Below are positions 1 to 9,095 of a stretch of 50,607 nt of DNA, piece after piece. How positions within the stretch are numbered: position 1 is the stretch's first letter; each line of letters opens with the position of its first letter. This stretch comes from a virus, in the IMG/VR virus record IMGVR_UViG_3300042554_001300, positions 1-50,607 of that record; one strand, given 5' to 3'. Under the pieces are notes generated by a model. The model ran no database searches, was not told where the DNA came from, and worked only from the letters and a program-made list of their open reading frames with translations. Position numbers and translations under genes: made by a program.

Positions 1-1
1 C

Positions 2-595
2 TCTAAAGCTCAACAGCTTAACAATCTAGTTTCAGAAAACATTGCTCGTATCCGTCGTAGCTATGGCGTACACACTGCTGAACGTAATCCCAAGTACATG
101 GAGTTACTCATGGTGCGTGAAAGCCTGGGTAAATGGATGCGTGAAAACCAGCATCTTATGGAAAGCGAGATGGGCAAGAGCGAAGCGATACTCGCAGCCA
201 AAGACATGGTTGACAGCATCCAGGACATGGTTGAAAAAGTCAGCAAGATGCAGGTAGAACAACTACCAGCTCTTATTGATACCATCCGTGACCAAATTGG
301 CATGCAAGAAGCCGATCAGTTCAAGTCAGCCATGGGCGACCTACTACAAAGTATCAGTCAAGAGCTAGCCACTGCTCGTGAAACTGCTGATTCTTCAGCT
401 CGTCAACTAGCCGGCGAAGAAGGTGCAGGCATGATGGGCGGTGCGGGCATGCCCGGCAGTGGTTTAGATATGCCTTCTGCTGCTCCTACACTAGGTGAAC
501 CCAGTGACCTAGACACTGATATGGCACCCGACGAGTTTGCAGCCACCGACGCTGCTGCTGGCGGCACAGAACCCATTGGCAGAGAAAAGCGTTAA
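2..595 (+). CDS. Virion structural or head-core-like protein, 5' end missing
   Basis: The reading frame is open from the first bases of the window and ends with TAA at 593-595, so the N-terminus lies upstream. The visible ~197 residues are charged and helical, with a likely coiled coil over the first two thirds (many E, K, M and Q). A Gly/Met-rich linker and an acidic, Ala/Asp-rich tail follow. This composition fits a head scaffold or internal structural protein of T4-like phages, but no catalytic motif is visible and the assignment is inference. The next gene starts at its stop codon (TAATG). Confidence 0.6.
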   Translation, partial: SKAQQLNNLVSENIARIRRSYGVHTAERNPKYMELLMVRESLGKWMRENQHLMESEMGKSEAILAAKDMVDSIQDMVEKVSKMQVEQLPALIDTIRDQIGMQEADQFKSAMGDLLQSISQELATARETADSSARQLAGEEGAGMMGGAGMPGSGLDMPSAAPTLGEPSDLDTDMAPDEFAATDAAAGGTEPIGREKR

Positions 596-978
596 TGAGA
601 GCACATGAGTTTATGGTTGAGGATATCACACCCTCAACCAATAACTTAATCAACACGCTGGAAACACTAAGAGGCGAAACTGATCAAATTCGTGTAGACA
701 GTCTGGTCAACTTGGTTAGAAAGAAACCAGGCAGTGAGATGTTTAACGTGGATCTGTTGTTGGACGCTCAAAAGGATAATCCAGCTGTGCAGAATTTGAT
801 TAAGAGCATCGGCACAGATGATTTCGGCGTGCGTTATGTGCACTTGCATCCAATAGACCCTGACGATGAAGAGCCCATTGACATAACTAGTCCCGACCGT
901 GATCGTGATGAGCCTGGCGCCAATCCACAGGCTACAGTGGCATCTATGGCCAAAAGAGCTGCGAAAAAGCGTACATAA
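595..978 (+). CDS. Small protein with a T4-type capsid-targeting-like N-terminus
   Basis: 127 residues. It begins MRAHEFMVED, which resembles the capsid-targeting sequence of T4 internal proteins (MKTYQEFIAE|A), where the prohead protease cuts after Glu. The gene at 46269 starts almost the same way (MRAREFTEA). The middle is a mixed alpha/beta segment, then an acidic Asp/Pro-rich stretch and a basic tail ending AAKKRT. The start overlaps the preceding stop (TAATG), so the two are translationally coupled. Inference: a head-packaged, possibly injected protein. Alternatively it is an uncharacterised late structural protein. Confidence 0.65.
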   Translation: MRAHEFMVEDITPSTNNLINTLETLRGETDQIRVDSLVNLVRKKPGSEMFNVDLLLDAQKDNPAVQNLIKSIGTDDFGVRYVHLHPIDPDDEEPIDITSPDRDRDEPGANPQATVASMAKRAAKKRT

Positions 979-981
979 CTG

Positions 982-1010
982 TTGCAACTTAGGTCCTAGT
1001 ATGCTATTAT
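982..1010 (+). promoter_or_regulatory. Sigma70-like promoter for the nuclease gene
   Basis: -35 TTGCAA at 982-987, a 17-nt spacer and -10 TATTAT at 1005-1010. Predicted initiation near 1017 leaves only a few bases before the ATG at 1021, and no Shine-Dalgarno is visible, so the message may be nearly leaderless. Confidence 0.6.
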
Positions 1011-1020
1011 AGTCAATAGT

Positions 1021-1716
1021 ATGCTAAACAATAAATTTAACTATCACTCAATAAACCGACAAAGTATAGATGGAGTACGCTATTATGTTACTCCAAATGG
1101 TGATCGAGTTCCTTCGGTTACTACCATACTTGATCGCACTAAACCTGCAGAATCACGTCAAGCTCTGGCTGAATGGCGTCGTAGAGTAGGCGAGCAGCAA
1201 GCACAGGCTATTACCACAGAAGCGGCTGGACGTGGCACAAGAATGCACAAATGGCTGGAAACTTATGTGCAAACTGGTCTAGCAGGCACTCCTGGATCAC
1301 ATCCAGAAAGCCAACGCAGTCATCGAATGGCAATGAAGATCATTGAATCTGGTCTTTGTAATGTGTCTGAAGTATGGGGCAATGAAGTTCCACTGTATTT
1401 TCCAGAACTGTATGCTGGTACCACAGACTGTGTAGGCGTGCACAATGGTGAACAAGCTATTCTGGATTTTAAACAAAGCAACAAGCCCAAGCGCAGAGAA
1501 TGGGTTGATGATTATTTTCTACAAGTCACAGCTTATGCACTGGCACACAATGAAGTTTATGGCACCAACATACGCAAAGGTGTGATCATGATGTGTGTAA
1601 AGCCTGCCGACAATGCTGAACCAGAGTACCAAGAATTTGTCTTAGAACCCCAAGACTTTGATCATTGGACTCAACGTTGGTGTGATCGAGTCAGCGAGTA
1701 CTATCGCCTACGGTAA
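1021..1716 (+). CDS. PD-(D/E)XK (Cas4/RecB-like) exonuclease
   Basis: 231 residues. The conserved nuclease elements are visible: an early SVTTIL segment; GTRMHKWLE, supplying the first-helix His and Glu; AGTTDCVGV followed by ILDFKQS, which are the catalytic Asp and D-x-K; and LQVTAYALA, the Q-x-x-x-Y motif typical of RecB/Cas4 nucleases. Such proteins degrade or process DNA ends and are common in T4-like phages of aquatic bacteria. It has its own promoter at 982 and is followed by a late-promoter box at 1712. The substrate (host DNA or recombination intermediates) cannot be told from the sequence. Confidence 0.85.
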   Translation: MLNNKFNYHSINRQSIDGVRYYVTPNGDRVPSVTTILDRTKPAESRQALAEWRRRVGEQQAQAITTEAAGRGTRMHKWLETYVQTGLAGTPGSHPESQRSHRMAMKIIESGLCNVSEVWGNEVPLYFPELYAGTTDCVGVHNGEQAILDFKQSNKPKRREWVDDYFLQVTAYALAHNEVYGTNIRKGVIMMCVKPADNAEPEYQEFVLEPQDFDHWTQRWCDRVSEYYRLR

Positions 1717-1719
1717 ATA
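1712..1719 (+). promoter_or_regulatory. T4-like late promoter box
   Basis: GGTAAATA overlaps the end of the nuclease gene and lies 21 nt before the tail-spike start. T4 late promoters consist of a single TATAAATA-type box read by the gp55 sigma factor. The same TAAATA core recurs before other structural genes in the window. Confidence 0.55.
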
Positions 1720-1740
1720 CTCAATAGGGGACAGGATCAC

Positions 1741-4311
1741 ATGGCTGTATTACAGATAAGTCAAATTCAAGTACGCAAAGGTCTATTACAGGACCTAGGA
1801 CAGCTAGCCGGCGGCGAATTTGGATGGGCTGTTGACAAACTAAGATTATTCATCGGTAATGGTAATTTAGATGAAGGCAGTCCCTATATTGGTAACACTG
1901 AAATACTTACAGAACACAGCCTTCGTACCAATGGTTTAGCCACATTTACTTATAGATTTCGCGGCCTATTAGGCGGTTATGATGCACAAAGTGGACCTAC
2001 TGTGCTCAGTCCTATTTTACGCAGTCTACAAGACAAGTTAGACGACTTTATCAATGTAAAAGACTTTGGTGCTGTAGGTGACGGCTTCACTGACGATCTA
2101 GATGCCATACAACGTGCTATTGATGAAGTTTACAATAGATTGGGTGCTTTCACTAATTATCCTACCAGACGACATGTAAATTTTTATCCTGGTGTTTACG
2201 TGGTCTATGGAGAACTGCGTTTACCGCCATTTACTTATTTGAATGGTATCGGTGAAGGTGCTGTTATTATCAGGCAAATGAGCCCAGCTTCTACGTGCTT
2301 GATTAAAAGCACAACCAGTACCGGTATCTTTGATGAGCGTATTAATAGCAACGGCATGGCACCTGGTCCTATTGCCATTAATAATATTACGTTTGAAAAC
2401 ACCTTTGATCGAGACATTGCACTGTTTGAAAGTGCTAGTGATGTAAGTTTGTTTAGGTGTCGATTCATTGGTAACTTAACTACACCAACCACTAGTTCTA
2501 TCAGCAATGGTGTAGCGTTCAAAAGTACATACCTGGCTGCTAAATCCATTAGAGTAGTTGAATGTGACTTTTCAGGATCTAGCACCAACTTATTATTGAG
2601 CAGTAACATTGGACTCAGTGATGTAAGTGTTACACGCTGTACTTTTAGTAATAGTTATTATGGCGTGTTTTTCACTACATTCACAGCCGCTCCACCCCAT
2701 ACTAGTACCAGAATCACCGACAGTGTATTTGACAGAATAGCCAAGGAAGGCATCAGAGTTGAACCTCATCTCAAAGGTGTGCTGACTAGCACCAATACAT
2801 TTTTAAATGTTGGTCGTGGACAATTAGCCACTGCTAATCCCATAAGTTCGGTAATTACCTTTAGTGGCAATGCTAGTCACAGCATTGCCGATGTATTTTT
2901 CAGAAATGACAAGGATGATTATTACTTTCCCACAGTGTTTCATGGTGCCACTGAAATTATCAGTACCGACCCAAACAGTCAGATCAAATTTGGTAATTCG
3001 CATCAAACCATTGGACGCAGTATCACAGTAACCAACAATACCAGTGCCAATGTTGCACTAAGTCCAAGATTTAGGCAGGGTCGTGTATTTTACAGTGTAC
3101 AGCGTAATAATAAATTCCGTGTTGGTCAAATTAAATTTGCGGTTGATCCTGGTAGCAATAGTTGCGAATGGCGTGAAAGTTATACCGAAAAAGACGGTGT
3201 TGGAGTTATCACCAACATGCGCTATGAAGTAGTTGATGGATTGGTTAGGCCAGTGGTGGAATTCAGAGCTGACGATCGGGGTACAGCCAGTGTAATAACT
3301 TATGATGTTAAAAGTGATTTCAATCCAGCTTATCTCAACGCTTTGCCTGAGGCTACATATCCTCCACCTACTACTGCACCTCCACCATTGGCCAATATTG
3401 ATTTATATTTTAGTCCTGCCAATGTCAATGTTAATATTGCATTTAGTACTAATAGTATAAGCACACTAGGTAATACTTATTTGTTTGCTGCCAATGGTAC
3501 TCCAATGGCATTTTACCCTGTGATCATGTCAGTGAACACAGCGCCAGCGAGCAGTAATGTCTTTATTAGTCCTGTGTCGTTTAATATTATGAGTGGCGAA
3601 CAACGTGAGGTATTTTTCCCAATTAGATTTGAGTCGCCGGCCAATGACACAACCAGTACAGAATTTGTATATACCATAGATGCTGTCAGTGGCACAGAGA
3701 AAGCTACATTTACCTATACACAAAATAGAATTACTAGTACAACCACTACCACAACTACAGCAGCTCCTGGTACAACCACTACTACAACTACTATCGCTGG
3801 TACAACCACTACAACGACTACGGCAGCTCCTGGCACAACCACTACAACGACTACGGCAGCTCCTGGCACAACTACTACCACAACTACAACCCTCAGCGCG
3901 AATCCGTATGCTAGTAATCTAAGTTTTGGTCAAATTGACACAGGCACAGTAGATGGCGGTGGTGCTCCAATTTATGCTCAAGGATATAAATTTGTTGATA
4001 TCAGCAATGTTACCAGAGTAGTAATTAATAGCAAATCGGAGCCTAGCTTAACCAATGATCCTTACGATACTTGGTCATCCACAGTAGAAACCATCTACGA
4101 CTCAAATGTAGATGCTCCGTTACCAGCCAGTGGACAGATTAGAACTTTTTCAGGTGCACACTCTGGTGAAGCGTCGTTCACAGGTGGTACTGGCAAAGTG
4201 GGATACAGGATAACTGTTTACCATACCACTAATCCCACATGGACTTCATCGGCGACTAGTAGTCCCACTGATTACATTAGACTTGGTGGAACGTTTGGAG
4301 GCGGATCATAA
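1741..4311 (+). CDS. Tail spike/fibre with pectate-lyase-type beta-helix and Thr-rich linker
   Basis: 856 residues. An N-terminal virion-attachment-like segment (residues ~1-60, with FGWAVDKLRLFIGNG) leads into the tail-spike signature NVKDFGAVGDGFTDDLDAIQ at ~105-125, which opens right-handed parallel beta-helix (pectate-lyase-3-like) domains. Repetitive beta-strand sequence continues to ~430. A beta-rich region follows, then a Thr-rich PTS linker (~663-717) made of repeated TTTTTTTAAPG units, and a terminal beta domain. Likely role: host-surface polysaccharide binding or cleavage. An SD-like AGGGGACAGG precedes the ATG and a late box lies upstream. The depolymerase active site cannot be identified by eye. 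Confidence 0.8.
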   Translation: MAVLQISQIQVRKGLLQDLGQLAGGEFGWAVDKLRLFIGNGNLDEGSPYIGNTEILTEHSLRTNGLATFTYRFRGLLGGYDAQSGPTVLSPILRSLQDKLDDFINVKDFGAVGDGFTDDLDAIQRAIDEVYNRLGAFTNYPTRRHVNFYPGVYVVYGELRLPPFTYLNGIGEGAVIIRQMSPASTCLIKSTTSTGIFDERINSNGMAPGPIAINNITFENTFDRDIALFESASDVSLFRCRFIGNLTTPTTSSISNGVAFKSTYLAAKSIRVVECDFSGSSTNLLLSSNIGLSDVSVTRCTFSNSYYGVFFTTFTAAPPHTSTRITDSVFDRIAKEGIRVEPHLKGVLTSTNTFLNVGRGQLATANPISSVITFSGNASHSIADVFFRNDKDDYYFPTVFHGATEIISTDPNSQIKFGNSHQTIGRSITVTNNTSANVALSPRFRQGRVFYSVQRNNKFRVGQIKFAVDPGSNSCEWRESYTEKDGVGVITNMRYEVVDGLVRPVVEFRADDRGTASVITYDVKSDFNPAYLNALPEATYPPPTTAPPPLANIDLYFSPANVNVNIAFSTNSISTLGNTYLFAANGTPMAFYPVIMSVNTAPASSNVFISPVSFNIMSGEQREVFFPIRFESPANDTTSTEFVYTIDAVSGTEKATFTYTQNRITSTTTTTTTAAPGTTTTTTTIAGTTTTTTTAAPGTTTTTTTAAPGTTTTTTTTLSANPYASNLSFGQIDTGTVDGGGAPIYAQGYKFVDISNVTRVVINSKSEPSLTNDPYDTWSSTVETIYDSNVDAPLPASGQIRTFSGAHSGEASFTGGTGKVGYRITVYHTTNPTWTSSATSSPTDYIRLGGTFGGGS
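3731..3892 (+). repeat. 33-bp tandem repeats encoding the Thr-rich linker
   Basis: About five units of 33 bp encode TTTTTTTAAPG. The units at 3802-3834 and 3835-3867 are identical at the nucleotide level, and the others differ by a few substitutions. This marks recent slippage or unequal exchange in the tail-spike gene. Confidence 0.85.
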
Positions 4312-4466
4312 TGATAACAGGACCTACATTTTTCTATGCCAATGGCACTCCATTTACCGGCAACATGCAGGTATTTTTCAGCAACGATTGTTACCCATTA
4401 ACTGGTAATGTTATTGTGGGGCACGACGTCATAACTACAACTACCACTACTAATCCAGCACCTTAA
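4311..4466 (+). CDS. 51-residue protein with the same Thr-rich tail as the tail spike
   Basis: The ATG overlaps the tail-spike stop (TAATG). The 51-residue product contains FYANGTPF, echoing FAANGTPM of the tail spike, and ends ITTTTTTNPAP, a single unit of the same Thr-rich linker. It may be a small tail-fibre accessory subunit or a fragment produced by duplication of the spike's 3' end. It is followed 11 nt later by the next gene. Confidence 0.55.
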   Translation: MITGPTFFYANGTPFTGNMQVFFSNDCYPLTGNVIVGHDVITTTTTTNPAP

Positions 4467-4477
4467 AACTCAACTAT

Positions 4478-4933
4478 ATGTGGAATCTTAGACCCGAAGA
4501 AAGACTTCGCGAGTGGCGTAGCTTCCGCCGCGAAATCGGCCAACTACCCGTGGAGTCAGCTATTCAACAAACTGTACAGTTATGGAGTTATGCTCCATAT
4601 GTAACGCATTATTTGTGTGCAGACCTGGTAGAAGATTGGCCAGAACCCTGGACTTTGGTGCACGAAAACTACTATTGTGATCTTGCAAAAGCTCTAGGAA
4701 TGCTGTATACTCTGTATCTCTGCGACCATTGGAATAACAGTATAGATAATTTAGAAATCAGAATATATAAAGACACTGATCAGCATGATATCCTAAATAC
4801 CGTTTGGGTAAACCAGGGAAAATATATACTTAATTTCCAGTTCAATGCTGTCGTAAATAAAATTCTCGTCGACGAAAAATATAAACTAAAGCACAGATAT
4901 ACCGTCAAGGATTTGAAGCTTGACCTTTACTGA
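4478..4933 (+). CDS. Conserved phage protein of unknown function
   Basis: 151 residues beginning MWNLRPEERLREWRSFR, rich in Trp and Tyr, with WPEPWTLVHENYYCDLAKA and LGMLYTLYL in the middle and a beta-rich, basic C-terminus. I recognise the general pattern (R-x-W-R-x-x-R start, D-W-P-x-P-W) from uncharacterised proteins of T4-like aquatic phages, but no function is known to me. It sits between the tail genes and nrdA. Confidence 0.6.
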   Translation: MWNLRPEERLREWRSFRREIGQLPVESAIQQTVQLWSYAPYVTHYLCADLVEDWPEPWTLVHENYYCDLAKALGMLYTLYLCDHWNNSIDNLEIRIYKDTDQHDILNTVWVNQGKYILNFQFNAVVNKILVDEKYKLKHRYTVKDLKLDLY

Positions 4934-4948
4934 ACCTAAGGAATCGAA

Positions 4949-7285
4949 GTGACTCATGAAATTTATGTGATTAAACGCAATGGGGTACGTGTACCTCTAG
5001 ACATTAGCAAAATACAAAGACAGGTAAGCAATGCCTGCAAGGGAATAGATGGTGTTAGCCCAAGTATGATTGAAATCAAAGCGCAGCTGGAATTTCATGA
5101 CGGCATGACCACTAGTACCATAGATGCATTGCTGTTACAGGCCATGGTTGGTCTAATAGATGAAACAGAAAATCCTGAAATCAACAATGTTAATTATCAA
5201 TACGTAGCAGGGCGGCAACGTCTTAGCATGTTACGCAAAGAAGTGTACGGAGAGTATGATCCACCCCGACTTTACGAGATTGTAAAGAAGAACGTAGATG
5301 CCGGAATGTATACCCCGGAATTGCTAGAGTGGTATACCCAAGATGAATGGAATATTATTGATTTATTTGTTGATCATCATAAAGATGAAAACTATACATT
5401 TGCTGCAATCGCACAGCTTTGTGAAAAATATCTAGTACAAAATCGTGCTACCGGACAAGTATACGAAACACCACAAGTTCGCTATGCTGTTGCAGCCGCT
5501 ACAGCATTTCATGCTGAACCACGAGATCGAAGGTTAAAATATGTCAAAGATTACTACGAGTGCGCCAGCGATGGCCATTTCACTCTTGCCACCCCTGTGC
5601 TTGCTGGTCTTGGCACTACTACTAAACAGTTCAGTAGTTGCGTTCTTATCAGTAGTGATGATACCCTTGATAGCATATTTGCAGCCGGAGAAATGATGGC
5701 CAAGTATGCCAGCAAACGTGCTGGCATAGGATTGGAAATTGGTCGTATCCGACCACTTGGTGCTCCCATTCGCAATGGTGAAATTAAACACACAGGACTG
5801 GTACCATTTATGAAGAAATGGTTTTCGGATCTACGCTCCTGCAGTCAAGGTGGCATACGTAATGCATCGTGTACAGTAACATTTCCTATCTGGCATGCAC
5901 AGTTCGAAGACCTTATTGTGTTGAAAAACAATCAAGGCACAGAAGAAACTCGTGTTAGACAAATGGATTACTCAGTGGTGATCAATGCCATGTTTTGGCG
6001 TCGATTTAAGAATGGTGAAAACATTACCTTGTTTGATCCGCACGAAGTTCCTGATTTGTATGAAGCCTTTTATCGTAACACAGCGGAATTTGAGAGGTTG
6101 TATACCAAGTATGAGCACGATGCGACAAAAAAGAAGAAGGTACTACCAGCGGACGAGATCTTTAAGAATGGCATTCTTAAGGAACGCACTGACACTGGTC
6201 GTATCTACCTTGTGTTCGTTGACAACGTTCAGCGTCAAGGTCCGTTTGACACAGAGCTTGATCCAGTATATCAATCAAATCTTTGCCAAGAGATACTATT
6301 ACCCACGAGACCTTTCCAGAGGATTGAAGATGCTGAGGGAAGAATCGCTCTTTGTACTCTTGGCAGCATAAACTGGGGAGCGTTTCGCAATCCACAGGAC
6401 ATGCGTCGTGCTTGCCGAGTTCTGGTACGCAGCCTAAGCAATTTATTAAACTATCAAGACTTCCTGAGCATTCAAAGTGAACTGGCTAATCAGGACTTTG
6501 AACCGCTTGGGGTGGGCATCACTAACCTAGCATATTGGCATGCCCGTAAGGGACTCAAGTACGGCGAACCAACAGCTTTGGCAGAAGTCAAGCGTTGGAT
6601 GGAGCATCAGGCCTATTACCTAACCGAATCGAGTGTAGAATTGGCTGAACAGCGCGGTGCTTGCAGTAAGTCGGCGCAGACCTATTACGGTAGGGGCATA
6701 TTCCCTTGGGAGCGTCGCGCCCAGGCAGTTAATGAGCTCACAGACTTCGGTCCAAGTCTTGACTGGGAACCATTGAGAACTAGAATGAAACAATCGGGTA
6801 TACGCAATGCAACTTTGATGGCCGTTGCCCCTGTTGAATCTAGTTCAGTTGTGTTAAACTCTACCAATGGCATTGAAATGCCAATGGAGTTGATTTCGGT
6901 GAAAGAATCAAAGGCAGGATCATTTGTACAGGTAGTACCTGAGTATCGCAGATTGAAAACACGTTATCAACTAATGTGGGATCAGGCTGACTGTGTTGAC
7001 TATCTCAAAACAGCAGCAGTGATTGCAGCCTATGTGGATCAAAGTTTGAGTACCAACACCTTTTACAATCCGGCCTATTACGCAAATAACAAAGTACCAG
7101 CCACTGTGATTGCAGGCAATCTCATGCGAGCACATCGTTGGGGTTTGAAAACAATCTATTATAGCTTGATCAATAAAGTGGGTGCCAAGAGTGCACTGAC
7201 CACTACTACCATGGCACCAGTTCATCAATTGGTAACCATGGACACACCTACAGAGGAGGAGGCCTGCGAGGCCTGTGTTTTATGA
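4949..7285 (+). CDS. nrdA: Ribonucleoside-diphosphate reductase, class I, alpha subunit
   Basis: 778 residues, close to the usual family length. It reduces NDPs to dNDPs for phage DNA synthesis. An ATP-cone (EIYVIKRNGVRVPL onward, residues ~1-90) suggests allosteric control. Active-site features visible are the redox Cys in SSCVLI, the radical-site NLCQEI (N-x-C-x-E, ~residue 443) and the C-terminal redox pair CEAC, four residues from which glutaredoxin or thioredoxin would reduce it. The start is GTG at 4949, preceded by AAGGAA. The 3' end overlaps nrdB by 4 bp (ATGA), so the two subunits are coupled. Confidence 0.97.
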   Translation: MTHEIYVIKRNGVRVPLDISKIQRQVSNACKGIDGVSPSMIEIKAQLEFHDGMTTSTIDALLLQAMVGLIDETENPEINNVNYQYVAGRQRLSMLRKEVYGEYDPPRLYEIVKKNVDAGMYTPELLEWYTQDEWNIIDLFVDHHKDENYTFAAIAQLCEKYLVQNRATGQVYETPQVRYAVAAATAFHAEPRDRRLKYVKDYYECASDGHFTLATPVLAGLGTTTKQFSSCVLISSDDTLDSIFAAGEMMAKYASKRAGIGLEIGRIRPLGAPIRNGEIKHTGLVPFMKKWFSDLRSCSQGGIRNASCTVTFPIWHAQFEDLIVLKNNQGTEETRVRQMDYSVVINAMFWRRFKNGENITLFDPHEVPDLYEAFYRNTAEFERLYTKYEHDATKKKKVLPADEIFKNGILKERTDTGRIYLVFVDNVQRQGPFDTELDPVYQSNLCQEILLPTRPFQRIEDAEGRIALCTLGSINWGAFRNPQDMRRACRVLVRSLSNLLNYQDFLSIQSELANQDFEPLGVGITNLAYWHARKGLKYGEPTALAEVKRWMEHQAYYLTESSVELAEQRGACSKSAQTYYGRGIFPWERRAQAVNELTDFGPSLDWEPLRTRMKQSGIRNATLMAVAPVESSSVVLNSTNGIEMPMELISVKESKAGSFVQVVPEYRRLKTRYQLMWDQADCVDYLKTAAVIAAYVDQSLSTNTFYNPAYYANNKVPATVIAGNLMRAHRWGLKTIYYSLINKVGAKSALTTTTMAPVHQLVTMDTPTEEEACEACVL

Positions 7286-8385
7286 GTATAGCACAATATA
7301 ATCTGAGTAAACGTACCAATTATCTACAACGTCATATGTTTTTGGACCCAGAAGGTCCAGTTACAGTGCAACGGTTTGAGGAAGTAAAATATCCTAAAAT
7401 TGCCCGGTATGAAGAAACTGCTCGTGGCTTTTTCTGGGTTCCAGAAGAAGTTACATTAACCAAAGACAAGATTGACTTCAAAGAGGCCACTGACGCAGTC
7501 AAGCACATCTTTACCAGCAACTTACTGCGTCAAACTGCCTTGGACAGTATTCAAGGCCGAGCACCAGCACAGGTATTTGGACCTGTGATTTCAGTTCCCG
7601 AAGTTGAAGCCTTGGTTAATAATTGGAGTTTCTTTGAGACCAATATTCACAGCAAAAGTTACAGTCATATCATTAGAAATGTGTATGGTGTGCCCAAAGA
7701 AGAATTCAACAAAATACATGACACCGCTGAGATTGTAAGTATGGCTGCCAACATTGGCCGCTACTATGATCAATTGCATCGATTGAATTCTCTCAAAGAG
7801 CTAGATCCTAACTCAGTAACTGAGCAAGAGCACATTGATGCTATTTGGTTGGCTTTAAATGCCAGTTATGCTCTTGAAGCATTGAGATTTATGGTAAGTT
7901 TTGCTACCAGTCTAGCCATGGTAGAAAATCGTATATTCATTGGCAATGGTAATATTATTGCTCTTATTTTACAAGATGAAATACTACACGCTGAATGGAC
8001 TGCTTATATTATCAATCAGGTACAGCGAGATGATCCTAGATTTGCCGCAGCAGCACAGCGTAATCGTCAAGAAGTCTATAACATGTACGTTGAAGTTATT
8101 GCCGAAGAAAAAGCCTGGGCTGATTATTTGTTTAAACGTGGCGTAGTTATTGGCTTAAACAGTCAAATACTCAAAGACTTTGTTGACTACACAGCTTTTA
8201 CAAGACTCAAGGAAATTGGCATTAAATATACTGAAGACCATCCTAAAACTACACCGATTCCCTGGTTTAACAAACATGTTAACATCAACAAAAAGCAAAC
8301 TGCTTTACAGGAATCAGAATCAACAAATTATGTTATTGGGGTGATGTCAGACACAATAGAGCGTGAGTTACTGCCTGATATTTAA
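7282..8385 (+). CDS. nrdB: Ribonucleoside-diphosphate reductase, class I, beta subunit
   Basis: 367 residues. The ferritin-like radical subunit is recognisable from the iron-ligand helices, with FFETNIHSKSYSHI (E-x-x-H pattern) and DEILHAEWTAY. It forms the tyrosyl-radical/di-iron subunit that pairs with NrdA. The gene starts at ATGA inside the nrdA stop, and a 54-residue gene and glutaredoxin follow, giving a complete dNTP-supply operon. The C-terminal residues (ERELLPDI) would dock into the alpha subunit. Confidence 0.97.
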   Translation: MSIAQYNLSKRTNYLQRHMFLDPEGPVTVQRFEEVKYPKIARYEETARGFFWVPEEVTLTKDKIDFKEATDAVKHIFTSNLLRQTALDSIQGRAPAQVFGPVISVPEVEALVNNWSFFETNIHSKSYSHIIRNVYGVPKEEFNKIHDTAEIVSMAANIGRYYDQLHRLNSLKELDPNSVTEQEHIDAIWLALNASYALEALRFMVSFATSLAMVENRIFIGNGNIIALILQDEILHAEWTAYIINQVQRDDPRFAAAAQRNRQEVYNMYVEVIAEEKAWADYLFKRGVVIGLNSQILKDFVDYTAFTRLKEIGIKYTEDHPKTTPIPWFNKHVNINKKQTALQESESTNYVIGVMSDTIERELLPDI

Positions 8386-8394
8386 GGAACTGAT

Positions 8395-8559
8395 ATGGCC
8401 AAAGTATATGAAGAAATTATAGTAATTAAATTGAGCACCTTGATCAAAGATGGTGCCAAAGACCCGCAACTTGCCACAGCTGAATTGCTAGAAGCCCTCG
8501 GCGGTGTAGCTGATGAGTTAGTAGGGTCTGGAATAGTTGTAGAAGTGGAGAAAGCCTAA
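8395..8559 (+). CDS. Small acidic protein between nrdB and glutaredoxin
   Basis: 54 residues, MAKVYEEIIVIKLSTLIKDG and onward to an acidic VEVEKA end. AAGGAA lies 6 nt before the ATG and TAATG links it to the glutaredoxin gene. Small proteins of this kind recur between nucleotide-metabolism genes of aquatic T4-like phages, but I know of no function. The clean spacing, SD and coupling make the reading frame credible. Confidence 0.6.
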   Translation: MAKVYEEIIVIKLSTLIKDGAKDPQLATAELLEALGGVADELVGSGIVVEVEKA

Positions 8560-8804
8560 TGTTAACAGTGTACAGCAAAGCAGATTGCCCATTTTGCGAT
8601 CGTGCGAAAAATTTACTGAAATTGAAAAATATTGCCTATGAAGAAGTGCGTGTAGACCTAGACCCTGCTGCTCGTGAATTCATCATGAGCCAAGGCCATA
8701 GAACTGTGCCACAAATCTATCGAGATGGCAAGCTGTTGGTTGAAAATGGGTATCATGGACTCAGCCAACTCAGCGATGTAGAATTAGCGAAATTCAAGGT
8801 ATAA
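8559..8804 (+). CDS. Glutaredoxin
   Basis: 81 residues with the CPFC redox motif at residues 11-14, the TVPQIY cis-proline motif and a C-terminal NGYHGLSQL helix, which is the whole glutaredoxin fold at normal size. Lying directly after nrdA/nrdB, it most likely supplies electrons to the ribonucleotide reductase (the role of NrdC in T4). It starts in a TAATG overlap with the upstream gene. Confidence 0.93.
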   Translation: MLTVYSKADCPFCDRAKNLLKLKNIAYEEVRVDLDPAAREFIMSQGHRTVPQIYRDGKLLVENGYHGLSQLSDVELAKFKV

Positions 8805-8805
8805 C

Positions 8806-9093
8806 ATGCTAGTAGAAAAACTCAAATATGCCCCAGGCGATATTATCAATTTAAAATTAATCAGTGGCGATGAGGTTGTTGGCGAATTAGTCAACGCCGA
8901 GGGAGGTCACTATGAACTGCGTCGCCCATGTATTGTGGTAACCAGTCCTGAAGGTATTGGTTTATTACAGGCCATGTTTGGTCTGGATGCTGACCTAGAA
9001 AATTTACTGTACAGAGATCAACACGTGATCACAGTGTGTCGCACTCATGAGAAAATGCGTGAACATTATGTTACAGTGGTTAATGCTGAGTAA
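8806..9093 (+). CDS. Sm/Hfq-like beta-barrel protein
   Basis: 95 residues. The stretch GDIINLKLISGDEVVGELVN is the Sm1-like strand-turn pattern (N-L-x-x-G-x-x-V-x-G) found in LSM-like proteins of T4-like phages. The following strands (YELRRPCIVV) and a GLLQAMFGL helix complete a compact domain. It could be a small structural or RNA-binding protein. It begins 1 nt after glutaredoxin and is followed 2 nt later by the PAAR gene. Confidence 0.6.
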   Translation: MLVEKLKYAPGDIINLKLISGDEVVGELVNAEGGHYELRRPCIVVTSPEGIGLLQAMFGLDADLENLLYRDQHVITVCRTHEKMREHYVTVVNAE

Positions 9094-9095
9094 AC

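Noticed and set aside
3680-3922. Second ORF over the Thr-rich repeats
   Set aside because: A +1-frame product of Leu/Gln repeats created by the same 33-bp units; no SD.
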